Below, piece after piece: positions 28,185 through 36,954 of a stretch of 38,222 bases of DNA. The notes beneath the pieces are model-generated. The model worked only from the letters and a program-made list of their open reading frames with translations. It was not told the DNA's origin and did no database searches. Every line of letters begins with the position of its first letter. The first letter of the stretch is position 1. The position numbers and the translations under genes were made by a program. Location: the NCBI GenBank assembly GCA_007692505.1, contig REBX01000115.1, positions 1 through 38,222 of the forward strand, in the 5' to 3' direction. The DNA is from Gemmatimonadales bacterium (GTDB lineage Bacteria > Gemmatimonadota > Gemmatimonadetes > Longimicrobiales > Gaopeijiaceae).

Positions 28185-28263
28185 AAGCGCACACACGAGG
28201 GGTTCGGCCGCCATCCGAAGACAGCCGACCGACAAGGGCCCGCCGACAAGAGCCCACACCCCC

Positions 28264-28312
28264 AACAAAACCGGCCCCTTCCCGCCCCGTCGAGGGGGCA
28301 GAAAGGGGCCGG
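28264..28312 (-). terminator. Rho-independent terminator for the coiled-coil lipoprotein gene
   Basis: Minus strand CCGGCCCCTTTCTGCCCCC-TCGA-CGGGGCGGGAAGGGGCCGG followed by TTTTGTT; long stem with G-U wobbles, about 80 nt after the stop codon at 28393. Confidence 0.85.
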
Positions 28313-28392
28313 GGGTCCAGCCTCGGTGAGCCGGTGGCCAGCTTTTCTGGGGCCGGGGTCCAGCTCAGGCCCGACCTGGAACTACAGCGTCG

Positions 28393-28983
28393 TCAGGACG
28401 TCGGCTGGAGCTGCTCGTAGATCTCCTCGATGCGGTCGAGGATCTCGCCGGCCTCGGGATCGATCTCGATCATCCGCTCCCGCTGCATGTCCTCGAAAGT
28501 CTGGATGTCGGCCTGGATGTCCTCTCGCTCGAGGACAGACTGCTGGGTGGTCTGGAGCTCCATCTGGAGCTGCTGGAACTCCATGCCCAGCTCCTCCTGG
28601 CGCTCCTGGTCACCGGCTTCCTGGGCAGTCATGAACTCGGACTCCAGCTCGTCCATGCGGGCCATGAGCTCCGGGGCCTCCTCGTCCATGGCCGACTCCA
28701 CCTTCTGCTGGATCTCGGTGAGGCGGGCGGCGAGCTCCTCGTCCTGCATGGCCTCGTCCTGGACGGGGGCGATGCGCTGCTGGAGCTCCTGCGCCTCCGT
28801 CATGAGCGCCATCATCTCCTCGTCCATCTGGGGCTGACCCTGCTGCTGGGCCGGGTCGGCTCCCTGCTCCACTGCCGGGTCTGCCGGCGGCATGTCGCCG
28901 TCCATTCCGTCGTCCGCACCACAGGCGGCGACAGCAAGGACCGCCATCAGGGTGAGTGCACTGCGTGTCATCCTGCTCGTCAT
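28393..28983 (-). CDS. Met/Glu/Gln-rich coiled-coil lipoprotein
   Basis: MTSRMTRSALTLMAVLAVAACGADDGMDGDM lipobox; long heptad-like Glu/Gln/Met-rich region; SD-like AAGGA upstream. Confidence 0.85.
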   Translation of the reverse strand: MTSRMTRSALTLMAVLAVAACGADDGMDGDMPPADPAVEQGADPAQQQGQPQMDEEMMALMTEAQELQQRIAPVQDEAMQDEELAARLTEIQQKVESAMDEEAPELMARMDELESEFMTAQEAGDQERQEELGMEFQQLQMELQTTQQSVLEREDIQADIQTFEDMQRERMIEIDPEAGEILDRIEEIYEQLQPTS

Positions 28984-29054
28984 CGAAATGTCCTTTTCGG
29001 GCTCATGAGCTGTCGGCGCCACCCGACGGAGCGTCGGCGTCTTCAACCTAACCT

Positions 29055-30185
29055 TTAAACGACCGGGGATGCATCGTTCCGATCTCCGGCGGATCCGCCC
29101 GGGGCTCCGGCACGCACCACGTCGGGGGGGACGAGCATGGCGTCGCCGTACGAATAGAAGCGGTAGCCGGTCTCCACCGCCTCCCGGTAGGCGGCCCGAG
29201 TGCGGTGATAACCTGCAAAGGTGGCCACCAGCATCAGGAGGGTGGAGCGGGGGAGGTGGAAGTTCGTGAGAAGGCCGTCCACCACCTGCACCTTTCGCCC
29301 CGGTCGGAGGAAGAGCCGGGTCTCGCCGGAGCCCGCCTCCACCCGGCCCCCGTCCCCCCGTGCCGCCGACTCCAGGGTGCGGACCACGGTGGTTCCCACG
29401 GCCCAGATCCGCCCTCCCCGCTCCCGGGCCGCGTCCACGGCGAGGGCCGCCTCCGGGGGGACCTCCCAGCGCTCGGCGTGCATCCCGTGGTCCTCCACCC
29501 GCTCCGCTTCCACGGGCCGGAAGGTCCCGGGACCCACGTGGAGGGTGACCCGGGCCACCCGGACCCCCTCCTCCCGGAGTCGGTCCAGAAGCCCGTCCGT
29601 GAGGTGGAGGCCGGCGGTGGGCGCGGCCACCGAACCGGGCACCCGGGCATACACGGTCTGGTAGCGCACCCGGTCGATGTCCTCCTCCTCCCGCTCCAGG
29701 TAGGGGGGCAGGGGGAGCCGTCCCCATTGCTCCAGCGCCTCCTCCACCGGGAGTGCGCTCTCCAGCCGGACGAGGCGCCCGCCATCGGTCAGGCGGTCCA
29801 GGATGGCGACCTCGAGCCCGTCTCCCACCTGGACCCGATGGCCGGGTCGGAGCTTCCGTCCTGGCCGCACCAGGGCGTGCCAGGAGCGGGAATCCCCGCC
29901 GGGAGCGGGCTCCACCAGGAGGACCTCGGCCCGGGCCCCGGTGGTCTTCCGGCCCAGGAGCCGGACGGGAAGGACCCGGGTCTCGTTCAGGACCAGGAGG
30001 TCGCCGGCGGACATCCAGCCGGGGAGGTCCGGGATCTGGCCGTGCTCGGGTCCGCCGTCGGGGCGGAGGACCATGAGGCGGGCGTCCTCCCGTTTCCGGG
30101 CCGGGTAGCGGGCCACCAGCTCCTCGGGGAGGGGCCAGTCCCATGCCTCGATGCGGGAGAGATCGGGGGTGAGCTCCCCGGTCAC
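29055..30185 (-). CDS. queA: S-adenosylmethionine:tRNA ribosyltransferase-isomerase
   Basis: [77 protein letters not shown]. Confidence 0.98.
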   Translation of the reverse strand: MTGELTPDLSRIEAWDWPLPEELVARYPARKREDARLMVLRPDGGPEHGQIPDLPGWMSAGDLLVLNETRVLPVRLLGRKTTGARAEVLLVEPAPGGDSRSWHALVRPGRKLRPGHRVQVGDGLEVAILDRLTDGGRLVRLESALPVEEALEQWGRLPLPPYLEREEEDIDRVRYQTVYARVPGSVAAPTAGLHLTDGLLDRLREEGVRVARVTLHVGPGTFRPVEAERVEDHGMHAERWEVPPEAALAVDAARERGGRIWAVGTTVVRTLESAARGDGGRVEAGSGETRLFLRPGRKVQVVDGLLTNFHLPRSTLLMLVATFAGYHRTRAAYREAVETGYRFYSYGDAMLVPPDVVRAGAPGGSAGDRNDASPVV

Positions 30186-31300
30186 GGTTCGAAGAGGGTG
30201 GACTGGTCCCCGGAGGAGTCATGGACGCCCGTGCCCCCAGCGCCTGTCCCACCGGCGCCCGCACCGCCATTTCCGGCCCCCCCGGAACCGGGGAGGTCCT
30301 CGGGGGGGTCGAACCCCAGCCGCTCCCAGCTCCGGGGGGTGGCCATCCGGCCCCTTGGGGTCCGCATGAGGAAGCCCTCCTGGATGAGGAAGGGCTCGTA
30401 GACCTCTTCCAGGGTGCCCTGGTCCTCGCCCAGCGCCACTGCCAGGGAGGAGAGCCCCACGGGCCCGCCCTGGAAGGTCTCCACCAGGGTCCGGAGGATG
30501 CGGCTGTCCATCTCGTCCAGCCCGTACTCGTCCACGTCCAGGAGGGCCAGGGCCTCCCGGGCCACCCGGGCATCGATGACGCCGTCGGCCCGGACCTGGG
30601 CGTAGTCTCGCACCCGGCGGAGGAGCCGGTTCGCCACCCGGGGCGTGCCCCGGGCCCGGCGGGCCAGCTCCCAGGCCCCCTCCTCGGTGGTCTCCACCTT
30701 CAGGAGGCCGGCACTCCGCTTCACGATGGCGGCCAGGTCCTCCGGCGGGTAGAAGTTGAGTCGCTGCACGATGCCGAAGCGGGCCCTCATGGGCGCGGTG
30801 AGGAGCCCGAACCGGGTGGTGGCCCCCACCAGGGTGAAGCGGGCCACCTCCATGGTCATGGTCTGGGCCTTGGCTCCCTCCGACAACCGGATCTCTACCT
30901 TGTAGTCCTCCATGGCCGGGTAGAGGAACTCCTCCAGGATGGGCCGGAGGCGGTGGATCTCGTCGATGAAGAGGAGGTCGCCGTCCTCCAGGTTCGTGAG
31001 GAGCCCCACCAGGTCCGCCGGCTTCTCCAGCACGGGGCCCGAGGTGGTCCGGATCCCCACCCCCATCTCGGCGGCCATGAGGGAGGCCAGCGTCGTCTTC
31101 CCCAGCCCGGGGGGGCCGTGGAAGAGGACGTGATCCAGGGGCTCGCTTCGGGCCAGGGCAGCTTCGATGGCGATCCGGAGGGACTGCCGGACCCGGTCCT
31201 GCCCGGTGAACTCGTCCATCCGCCGGGGGCGGAGGGTGGGGTCGAGCCCGTGGTCCTCCCCAAGGGCCTCGGGGGTCGTCACCTCGTGGCGTGCCGTCAT
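30182..31300 (-). CDS. ruvB: Holliday junction branch migration ATPase
   Basis: [73 protein letters not shown]; Gly-rich tail ending GDQSTLFEP. Confidence 0.98.
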   Translation of the reverse strand: MTARHEVTTPEALGEDHGLDPTLRPRRMDEFTGQDRVRQSLRIAIEAALARSEPLDHVLFHGPPGLGKTTLASLMAAEMGVGIRTTSGPVLEKPADLVGLLTNLEDGDLLFIDEIHRLRPILEEFLYPAMEDYKVEIRLSEGAKAQTMTMEVARFTLVGATTRFGLLTAPMRARFGIVQRLNFYPPEDLAAIVKRSAGLLKVETTEEGAWELARRARGTPRVANRLLRRVRDYAQVRADGVIDARVAREALALLDVDEYGLDEMDSRILRTLVETFQGGPVGLSSLAVALGEDQGTLEEVYEPFLIQEGFLMRTPRGRMATPRSWERLGFDPPEDLPGSGGAGNGGAGAGGTGAGGTGVHDSSGDQSTLFEP

Positions 31301-31884
31301 GAGCGTGCCAGTCCCTTCCGGATGAGCGTTTCCACGTCGGCCCCGGGCTCGTCCCGCAGGACCCCCCGAACCGCCTCGTCGGCCTGGACGAAGGGCATGC
31401 CCAGGGCCACCAGGGCGTGGACGGCCTCCTGGGACGGCGCGGCCTCGGCTTCTTCGGCCATCCCCGTCAGCTCCACGAGTTCGGCCACCTTCTCCGAGAG
31501 GTCCAGGACCAGGCGCTCCGCCTTCTTCTTCCCGATCCCGGGCACCTGGACCAGGGCCGTCACCTCGCCGTCGGCGATGGCCCGGGCCAGGCGGGGGGCC
31601 GGAAAGGTGGAGAGCATGGCGATGGCGATCTTCGCCCCGATGCCCGCGGCGCCCCGGATCCGCCGGAAGAGTTCCCGCTCCACCGGGTCCAGGAAGCCGT
31701 ACAGGTCCTGGCTGTCCTCCCGGACCACCAGGTCGGTGCGGAGCTCCACCTCGGCCCCCGGGGCCGGGAGGCGCTCCTGCACGGTGAGGGGCACCACCAC
31801 CTCGTAGACCACGCCCCCAGGGGTGGCGATCTCCACCAGGTCGCCGGAGGAGGCCAGGAGGGAGCCCCGGAGCCGGGAGATCAC
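31297..31884 (-). CDS. ruvA: Holliday junction branch migration protein RuvA
   Basis: GTG start; [80 protein letters not shown]. Confidence 0.97.
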   Translation of the reverse strand: MISRLRGSLLASSGDLVEIATPGGVVYEVVVPLTVQERLPAPGAEVELRTDLVVREDSQDLYGFLDPVERELFRRIRGAAGIGAKIAIAMLSTFPAPRLARAIADGEVTALVQVPGIGKKKAERLVLDLSEKVAELVELTGMAEEAEAAPSQEAVHALVALGMPFVQADEAVRGVLRDEPGADVETLIRKGLARS

Positions 31885-32420
31885 GACGACCCCCGGGGCG
31901 CGAACCGGTGTGGGATGCCACCCGGTGTCCTTCCGTCGACCCCCAGGACCAGGTGGCAGAGGGCGCAGGCCACCCCATCGGCTGCATCGGACGGACGGGG
32001 GGGCTCGGCCAGGCGAAGCCGCTCCGCCACCAGCTGGGCCACCTGCTCCTTCGTGGCAGAGCCGTGCCCCACCACCGCCTTCTTGATGGCCACCGGGGTG
32101 TACTCGGCAATCTCCACGCCTCGGCGGGCCGCCGCCAGGAGGATGACGCCCCGGGCGTGCCCCAGGACCAGGGCACTCCGGGCGTTCCGGCCATGGAAGA
32201 CGCTCTCCACCGAAACCACGGTGACCGGGAAGCGCTCCAGGAGCGCCTCCACTCCGTCGAAGATCTCCAGGATCCGGTCCGTGAGGGGTGCCCCCCGGCT
32301 GGGCCGGATGACGCCGCACTCCAGGAGGGTGGTCTGGCGACCGGGGCCCCGCTGAACGACCCCGTACCCCGTCGCCGTCGTTCCCGGGTCGATCCCCACG
32401 ACCACGGAGTCCGGCGTCAC
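31881..32420 (-). CDS. ruvC: Crossover junction endodeoxyribonuclease RuvC
   Basis: [57 protein letters not shown]. Confidence 0.97.
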   Translation of the reverse strand: MTPDSVVVGIDPGTTATGYGVVQRGPGRQTTLLECGVIRPSRGAPLTDRILEIFDGVEALLERFPVTVVSVESVFHGRNARSALVLGHARGVILLAAARRGVEIAEYTPVAIKKAVVGHGSATKEQVAQLVAERLRLAEPPRPSDAADGVACALCHLVLGVDGRTPGGIPHRFAPRGSS

Positions 32421-33166
32421 GACATGGCCTCGGCCAGCACGTCGTCGGAGATATCCGCGTTGGAGGAGACGGACTGGACGTCGTCGTGGTCGTCCAGCGC
32501 ATCCAGGAGCTTGAGGAGCCGTTCCGCCTCGGAGCCGGCCACCTGGACCTGGTTCTTGGGGATCATGGCCAACTCGGCCCGGGCGATCTCGAAACCGGCC
32601 TCCGAGAGGGCCTCCTGCACCGTGTGGAGGGCGGTGGGGTCGGTGGTCACCACGAACTCCCCTGCCGACTCGGCCACGTCCTCGGCACCGGCCTCCAGGG
32701 CGGCCTCGAAGACGGCCTCCTCCGAAGTGGTGGAGGCATCCAGGTAGATCTGGCCCCTCCGGTCGAACTGCCAGGCAACGGAGCCGTCCGTGCCCAGGTT
32801 TCCGCCGTTCTTGTCCAGGAGGTGGCGGACCTCGGCCACGGTGCGGTTCTGGTTGTCCGTGGTGGTCTCGATGAAGAGGGCCACTCCGCCGGGCCCGTAG
32901 CCCTCGTAGGTGAGCTCCTCGTAGTTCACCCCCTCCAGCTCGCCGGTGCCCCGCTTGATGGCCCGCTCGATGTTCTCCTGGGGCATGTTCTCGGACTTGG
33001 CGGTCTCCACCGCCAGCCGGAGCCGGGGATTGAACTCGGGGTCCCCACCCCCGTCCCGCGCCGCCACGCTGATCTCGCGGATGATCTTCGTGAAGATCTT
33101 CCCGCGCTTCTGGTCATTGACCGCCTTCTTGCGCTTGATCTGCGACCATTTGTTGTGTCCCGCCAC
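32417..33166 (-). CDS. yebC: YebC/PmpR family regulatory protein
   Basis: AGHNKWSQIKRKKAVNDQKRGKIFTKIIREISVAAR; GTG start preceded by AGGAGG. Confidence 0.98.
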   Translation of the reverse strand: MAGHNKWSQIKRKKAVNDQKRGKIFTKIIREISVAARDGGGDPEFNPRLRLAVETAKSENMPQENIERAIKRGTGELEGVNYEELTYEGYGPGGVALFIETTTDNQNRTVAEVRHLLDKNGGNLGTDGSVAWQFDRRGQIYLDASTTSEEAVFEAALEAGAEDVAESAGEFVVTTDPTALHTVQEALSEAGFEIARAELAMIPKNQVQVAGSEAERLLKLLDALDDHDDVQSVSSNADISDDVLAEAMS

Positions 33167-33270
33167 TTGAGCCTCCTGAGGGGGAGTCGGCGCACCGGCC
33201 AGAACCGGGGCAGCCCGATGCCGGTGCCCGGAGGCACCTGGAGTTCATGGGGATGGAAGGCCGCGGGCCG

Positions 33271-34170
33271 TCAGTTCGTGCGGCGCCTGCGGGAGACCTC
33301 GTCCAGGACCTCGCGCTCTTCCCGGGTCAGGGAGGTCATCCCCGACTCGGAGATCTTGTCCAGGATCCGGTCCACCTCGTCCAGGAGCTCCTCCTCGGGC
33401 CGGCCTTCGTCGTCGCGGCTCCGGGCCCGGGCCATGAGTCGCTTCCTGAGGGAGCGGTCGGGGCGCCTGGACGGAGCCGGGGCCCGGGGCTCCTCCCGGG
33501 GGACTATGGCCATCTTCCTGCTGGACCGGACCACCCCTCCCGAACCGGAGGAGGACGAGCCCCCCGGCGGAAGAAAACGAAGCTGGAGGAACCCGGCAAG
33601 GATTCCGCCCAGGTGGGCGAAGTGGGCCACGCCGTCTCCGGTCCCCGTGAGGGTGGAGACGAAGGTGAAGACGAAGAGGATGCCCACGAGCCACTTCGCC
33701 TTCACCGGGAAGACGCCCATGAGGTAGATGGGGGCCTCGGGCCAGAGCCAGGCGAAGGCGAACATGACGCCGAAGACGGCGCCCGACGCCCCCAGCACCG
33801 TGGCCTGGGCGGCGAAGATGAAGCCCAGGAGGGCCCCGCCCAGCCCCGCCAGCAGGTAGAAGCGGATGAAGCCGGAGGAGCCCCATCGGTCCTCCAGGGG
33901 GGGACCGAAGAAGAAGAGGACCAGCATGTTCATGGCCACGTGCCAGAAGTCCACGTGGACGAACATGTAGGTGAGCACACCCCAGGGCCGGGTCAGCGAC
34001 TCCACCGGCTGCAGGGTCAGCCATTCCAGCATGAAGAGCTGGACCGAGCGGCCGCCCATGAGGGCGACCAGGAACACCACGCCGTTGGCAATGAGGAGAC
34101 GGCGGACCCAGGGGGTCATGCGGAACTGGAGACCGAAGCCTCCTCCCTGGGTGGCGGTGCCGAAGGACAT
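33271..34170 (-). CDS. Rhomboid family intramembrane serine protease with C-terminal helical extension
   Basis: HVDFWHVAMNMLVLFFFGPPLE, LGASGAVFGVMFAFAW (GxSG), HFAHLGGILAGFL; C-terminal DRILDKISESGMTSLTREEREVLDEVSRRRR. Confidence 0.95.
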   Translation of the reverse strand: MSFGTATQGGGFGLQFRMTPWVRRLLIANGVVFLVALMGGRSVQLFMLEWLTLQPVESLTRPWGVLTYMFVHVDFWHVAMNMLVLFFFGPPLEDRWGSSGFIRFYLLAGLGGALLGFIFAAQATVLGASGAVFGVMFAFAWLWPEAPIYLMGVFPVKAKWLVGILFVFTFVSTLTGTGDGVAHFAHLGGILAGFLQLRFLPPGGSSSSGSGGVVRSSRKMAIVPREEPRAPAPSRRPDRSLRKRLMARARSRDDEGRPEEELLDEVDRILDKISESGMTSLTREEREVLDEVSRRRRTN

Positions 34171-34243
34171 GGTTTTCGCTGGCTGCGAGTGGTGGGACGT
34201 GGGGCCTCGGGCGGCGTCCGGCCTCCGGACCCGGCCTGCAGGT

Positions 34244-35335
34244 TCAACCCGGGGGCAAATCCCGAGTTCCCGGCGAAGGGGTCCGAGCCCGGGCCTCCGC
34301 CTCGATCCGTCGTCGGGCCGTGACGACGATGCGGTGGCAGAGCTCGGGAAACGGAATCCCTCCGGCCCGGGCCGCCCGGGGCAGGAGCGACGTGGCCGTC
34401 ATCCCCGGAAGGGCATTCGCCTCCAGGCACCAGAGCCCGCGGGCTTCGTCCAGGATGAAGTCCACGCGCCCGAAGTCCCGCATGAAGAGCGTGTCCATGA
34501 CCCGGAGGGCCAGGGCCCGGACCTCCCGGGCCACGTCTTCCTCAACATCGGCGGGGAAGACCTCCTGCGCCATCCCCTCCTCGTACTTGCACGTGTAGTC
34601 GAAGATCTCGTGCTCCGGGATGATCTCCCCCACGGGAAGTGCCTCCCCATCCACGACGCCCACGGTGAGTTCCCGCCCGGCCACGAACCGCTCCAGGAGC
34701 ACCCGGGGCTCCCAGCGGGCGGAGCGGGCCACCGCGTCCTCCACCTCCTCGGGGAGGCGGACCAGGCTGAGCCCCAGGGTGGAGCCCCCGGAGGGCGGCT
34801 TCACGATGAGGGGCAGCCCCAGACGGGCCACCGCCGCCGCCACCGGGTCCGGCGGCCCCTCGGTCGCCGAGGCCGGGTCCGTGGGGATGGGCGCCACCAC
34901 CTCCCACTCCGGGGTGGGGATCCCCGCATCCCGGAAGAGCCGCTTGGAGACCTCCTTGTCCATGGAGAGGGTGCACCCCAGCCGGCCGCTCCCCGCGTAG
35001 GGCAGCCCCATGAGGTCCAGGAGCGCCTGCACCGTGCCGTCCTCGCCGGCGCCCCCGTGGAGGACGGGGAGGACCAGGTCCACCTCCCCGGGGACCGCCC
35101 GGGAGAGGAGTCCGGCCAGGTCACCGGTGGCCAGGGCGTCGCCCCGCCCTGCAGGTCGGCCCACGCCCCCGGCCAGGAGGGCGTCGATGCGGCTCCGGTC
35201 CAGGACCCCGGCAGAGGTGTCCACCGACACCACCTGGTGGCCGGCCTCCTCCAGGGCCCGGGTCACCTGGGCGCCGGAAGCCAGGGAGACGGCCCGCTCC
35301 CCCGACGCCCCGCCCATGAGGACGGCGACCCTCAC
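34244..35335 (-). CDS. ddl: D-alanine--D-alanine ligase
   Basis: GTG start; VAVLMGGASGERAVSLASG, LPVLHGGAGEDGTVQALLDLMGLPYAGSG, LEANALPGMTATSLLP. Confidence 0.97.
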   Translation of the reverse strand: MRVAVLMGGASGERAVSLASGAQVTRALEEAGHQVVSVDTSAGVLDRSRIDALLAGGVGRPAGRGDALATGDLAGLLSRAVPGEVDLVLPVLHGGAGEDGTVQALLDLMGLPYAGSGRLGCTLSMDKEVSKRLFRDAGIPTPEWEVVAPIPTDPASATEGPPDPVAAAVARLGLPLIVKPPSGGSTLGLSLVRLPEEVEDAVARSARWEPRVLLERFVAGRELTVGVVDGEALPVGEIIPEHEIFDYTCKYEEGMAQEVFPADVEEDVAREVRALALRVMDTLFMRDFGRVDFILDEARGLWCLEANALPGMTATSLLPRAARAGGIPFPELCHRIVVTARRRIEAEARARTPSPGTRDLPPG

Positions 35336-36339
35336 CGGCGCTCCCCCGGCATCCCGAATCCCTCCGCCTCCATCCACTCCGGGTCGAAGCACTTGGTGAG
35401 GTAGTGCTCGCCCCAATCGCAGAGGATGGCCACCACGAAGGCCTCCGGGTCGTCGATCCTCCGGGCCTCCTCCAGGGCGGCATGGACGATGAGGCCCGCC
35501 GATCCGCCCACGAAGAGTCCCTCCTCCCGGGTGAGGCGAATCGCCATGTGGAAGGCGTCCCGGTCCGCCACCGACACGTAGTCGTCGACGGGGTCCAGGT
35601 CCAGGGTCCCGGGGATCTTGTCGTTCCCCAGCCCCTCCACGGCGTAGGCCTCCCCCTCGGGCTTCTCGCCGGTGTGGAAGTAGGGGGCGATGATGGAGCC
35701 CACGGGGTCCACGCCCACCACCTGCACGTCGGGGCGCTTCTCCTTGAGGAAGCGGCCCGTCCCGCTGATCGTGCCCCCGGTGCCGGCCCCGGCGAAGAAG
35801 TGGGTGATCCGGCCCTGGGACTGCTCCCAGAGCTCGGGGCCCGTGGTCCGGTAGTGGGCCTCCGGGTTGGCGGGGTTGTAGAACTGGTCCGCCAGGACGG
35901 CTCCGGGGGTCTCCCGGGCAATGCGGGCCGCATGCTGGGAGTAGTGCCGGGGGTCGTCGGGAGACACGTCGGTGGGAGTGATGATCACCTGCGCTCCGAA
36001 GGCCCTCAGGAGCTTCACCTTCTCCATGCTCATCTTGTCGGGCATGGTGAAGATGCACCGGTACCCCCTGGCCACGGCGGCCATGGCCAGCCCGATCCCG
36101 GTGTTCCCCGAGGTCCCCTCCACGATGGTCCCGCCGGGCTCCAGGTCGCCCCGGGCCTCTGCGGCCTCGATGATGGCACTCCCGATGCGGTCCTTCACGG
36201 ATCCGCCGGGATTCATGAACTCGCACTTCCCGTAGACCGGGGTCCGGATCCCCTCGGCCACCCGGTTCAGGCGGACCAGGGGAGTCCACCCCACCATCTG
36301 GTTCACGTTGTCGTAGGGCCTGCGGTGTCGTTCGATCAT
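35332..36339 (-). CDS. Cysteine synthase / cystathionine beta-synthase-like PLP enzyme
   Basis: VGWTPLVRLNRVAEGIRTPVYGKCEFMNPGGSVKDRIG, IVEGTSGNTGIGLAMAA, GAGTGGTISGTGRFLKEK. Confidence 0.95.
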   Translation of the reverse strand: MIERHRRPYDNVNQMVGWTPLVRLNRVAEGIRTPVYGKCEFMNPGGSVKDRIGSAIIEAAEARGDLEPGGTIVEGTSGNTGIGLAMAAVARGYRCIFTMPDKMSMEKVKLLRAFGAQVIITPTDVSPDDPRHYSQHAARIARETPGAVLADQFYNPANPEAHYRTTGPELWEQSQGRITHFFAGAGTGGTISGTGRFLKEKRPDVQVVGVDPVGSIIAPYFHTGEKPEGEAYAVEGLGNDKIPGTLDLDPVDDYVSVADRDAFHMAIRLTREEGLFVGGSAGLIVHAALEEARRIDDPEAFVVAILCDWGEHYLTKCFDPEWMEAEGFGMPGERR

Positions 36340-36440
36340 GGAGGGGGCGCCCGGCGGGTCGGGGAAGGCAGGGTCGGGGCCGTGGGGACGGCCCGGACGA
36401 TGGGGGGAGGGGCTCCCGGGGGAGCGCCCGTCCCGGGGAA

Positions 36441-36797
36441 TCAGGGGTCGTTGGACGAACGGGGCCTGCGGGAGAACTCCACCGGGAGGGACGCCCACAT
36501 GCGGACCCGCTTCCCGTCCTTCCGCCCCGGCTCGAATCGGAGCGAGCTGGCCCCGTCCACGGCGGCCCGGTCCAGGGCGTCGTGCCCGGAGGTCTCCTCC
36601 ACCTCCACCGAGTCCACCTGCCCCGTGTCGGACACCCGGAGCCGGAGGACCGTGGTCCCCTCCAGGTCCTGGTCCCAGAGCTCCACCGGGTACTCGATGG
36701 GGTTCTCGCCGTAGAGGGGCACGGGCTGCTGGAGCTCGGGCTCGCTCCCGCAGGCGGCGGCCAGGAGGACCAGGAGGGCGGCCCCCGCCGTGACCAT
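36441..36797 (-). CDS. Small TonB C-terminal-domain lipoprotein
   Basis: LLVLLAAACGSEPELQQ lipobox; YPVELWDQDLEGTTVLRLRVSDTGQVDSVEVEETSGHDALDRAAVDGASSLRFEPGRKDGKRV. Confidence 0.85.
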   Translation of the reverse strand: MVTAGAALLVLLAAACGSEPELQQPVPLYGENPIEYPVELWDQDLEGTTVLRLRVSDTGQVDSVEVEETSGHDALDRAAVDGASSLRFEPGRKDGKRVRMWASLPVEFSRRPRSSNDP

Positions 36798-36954
36798 CGC
36801 CCGGACAGGAGGGGCGGCTGGGGGCGAGGGGAGGCGGAGGCGGGGGCGTGGACGTGAAGGCACAGGAGGTCTGCGGGCTGTGGACCCGGGGGGTCCGTGT
36901 GAGCTGGCTGTGGAGGGGTCGGAGGAGGAGGGCTCGCCGCGATGGGCGGGCTCC

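Noticed and set aside
27527-28249. 240-aa minus ORF containing the 20-aa LPII(E/D)xNPAR repeat
   Set aside because: Mostly antisense to the CHRD gene; no RBS or family signal; kept only as a property of the DNA repeat, not called as a gene.
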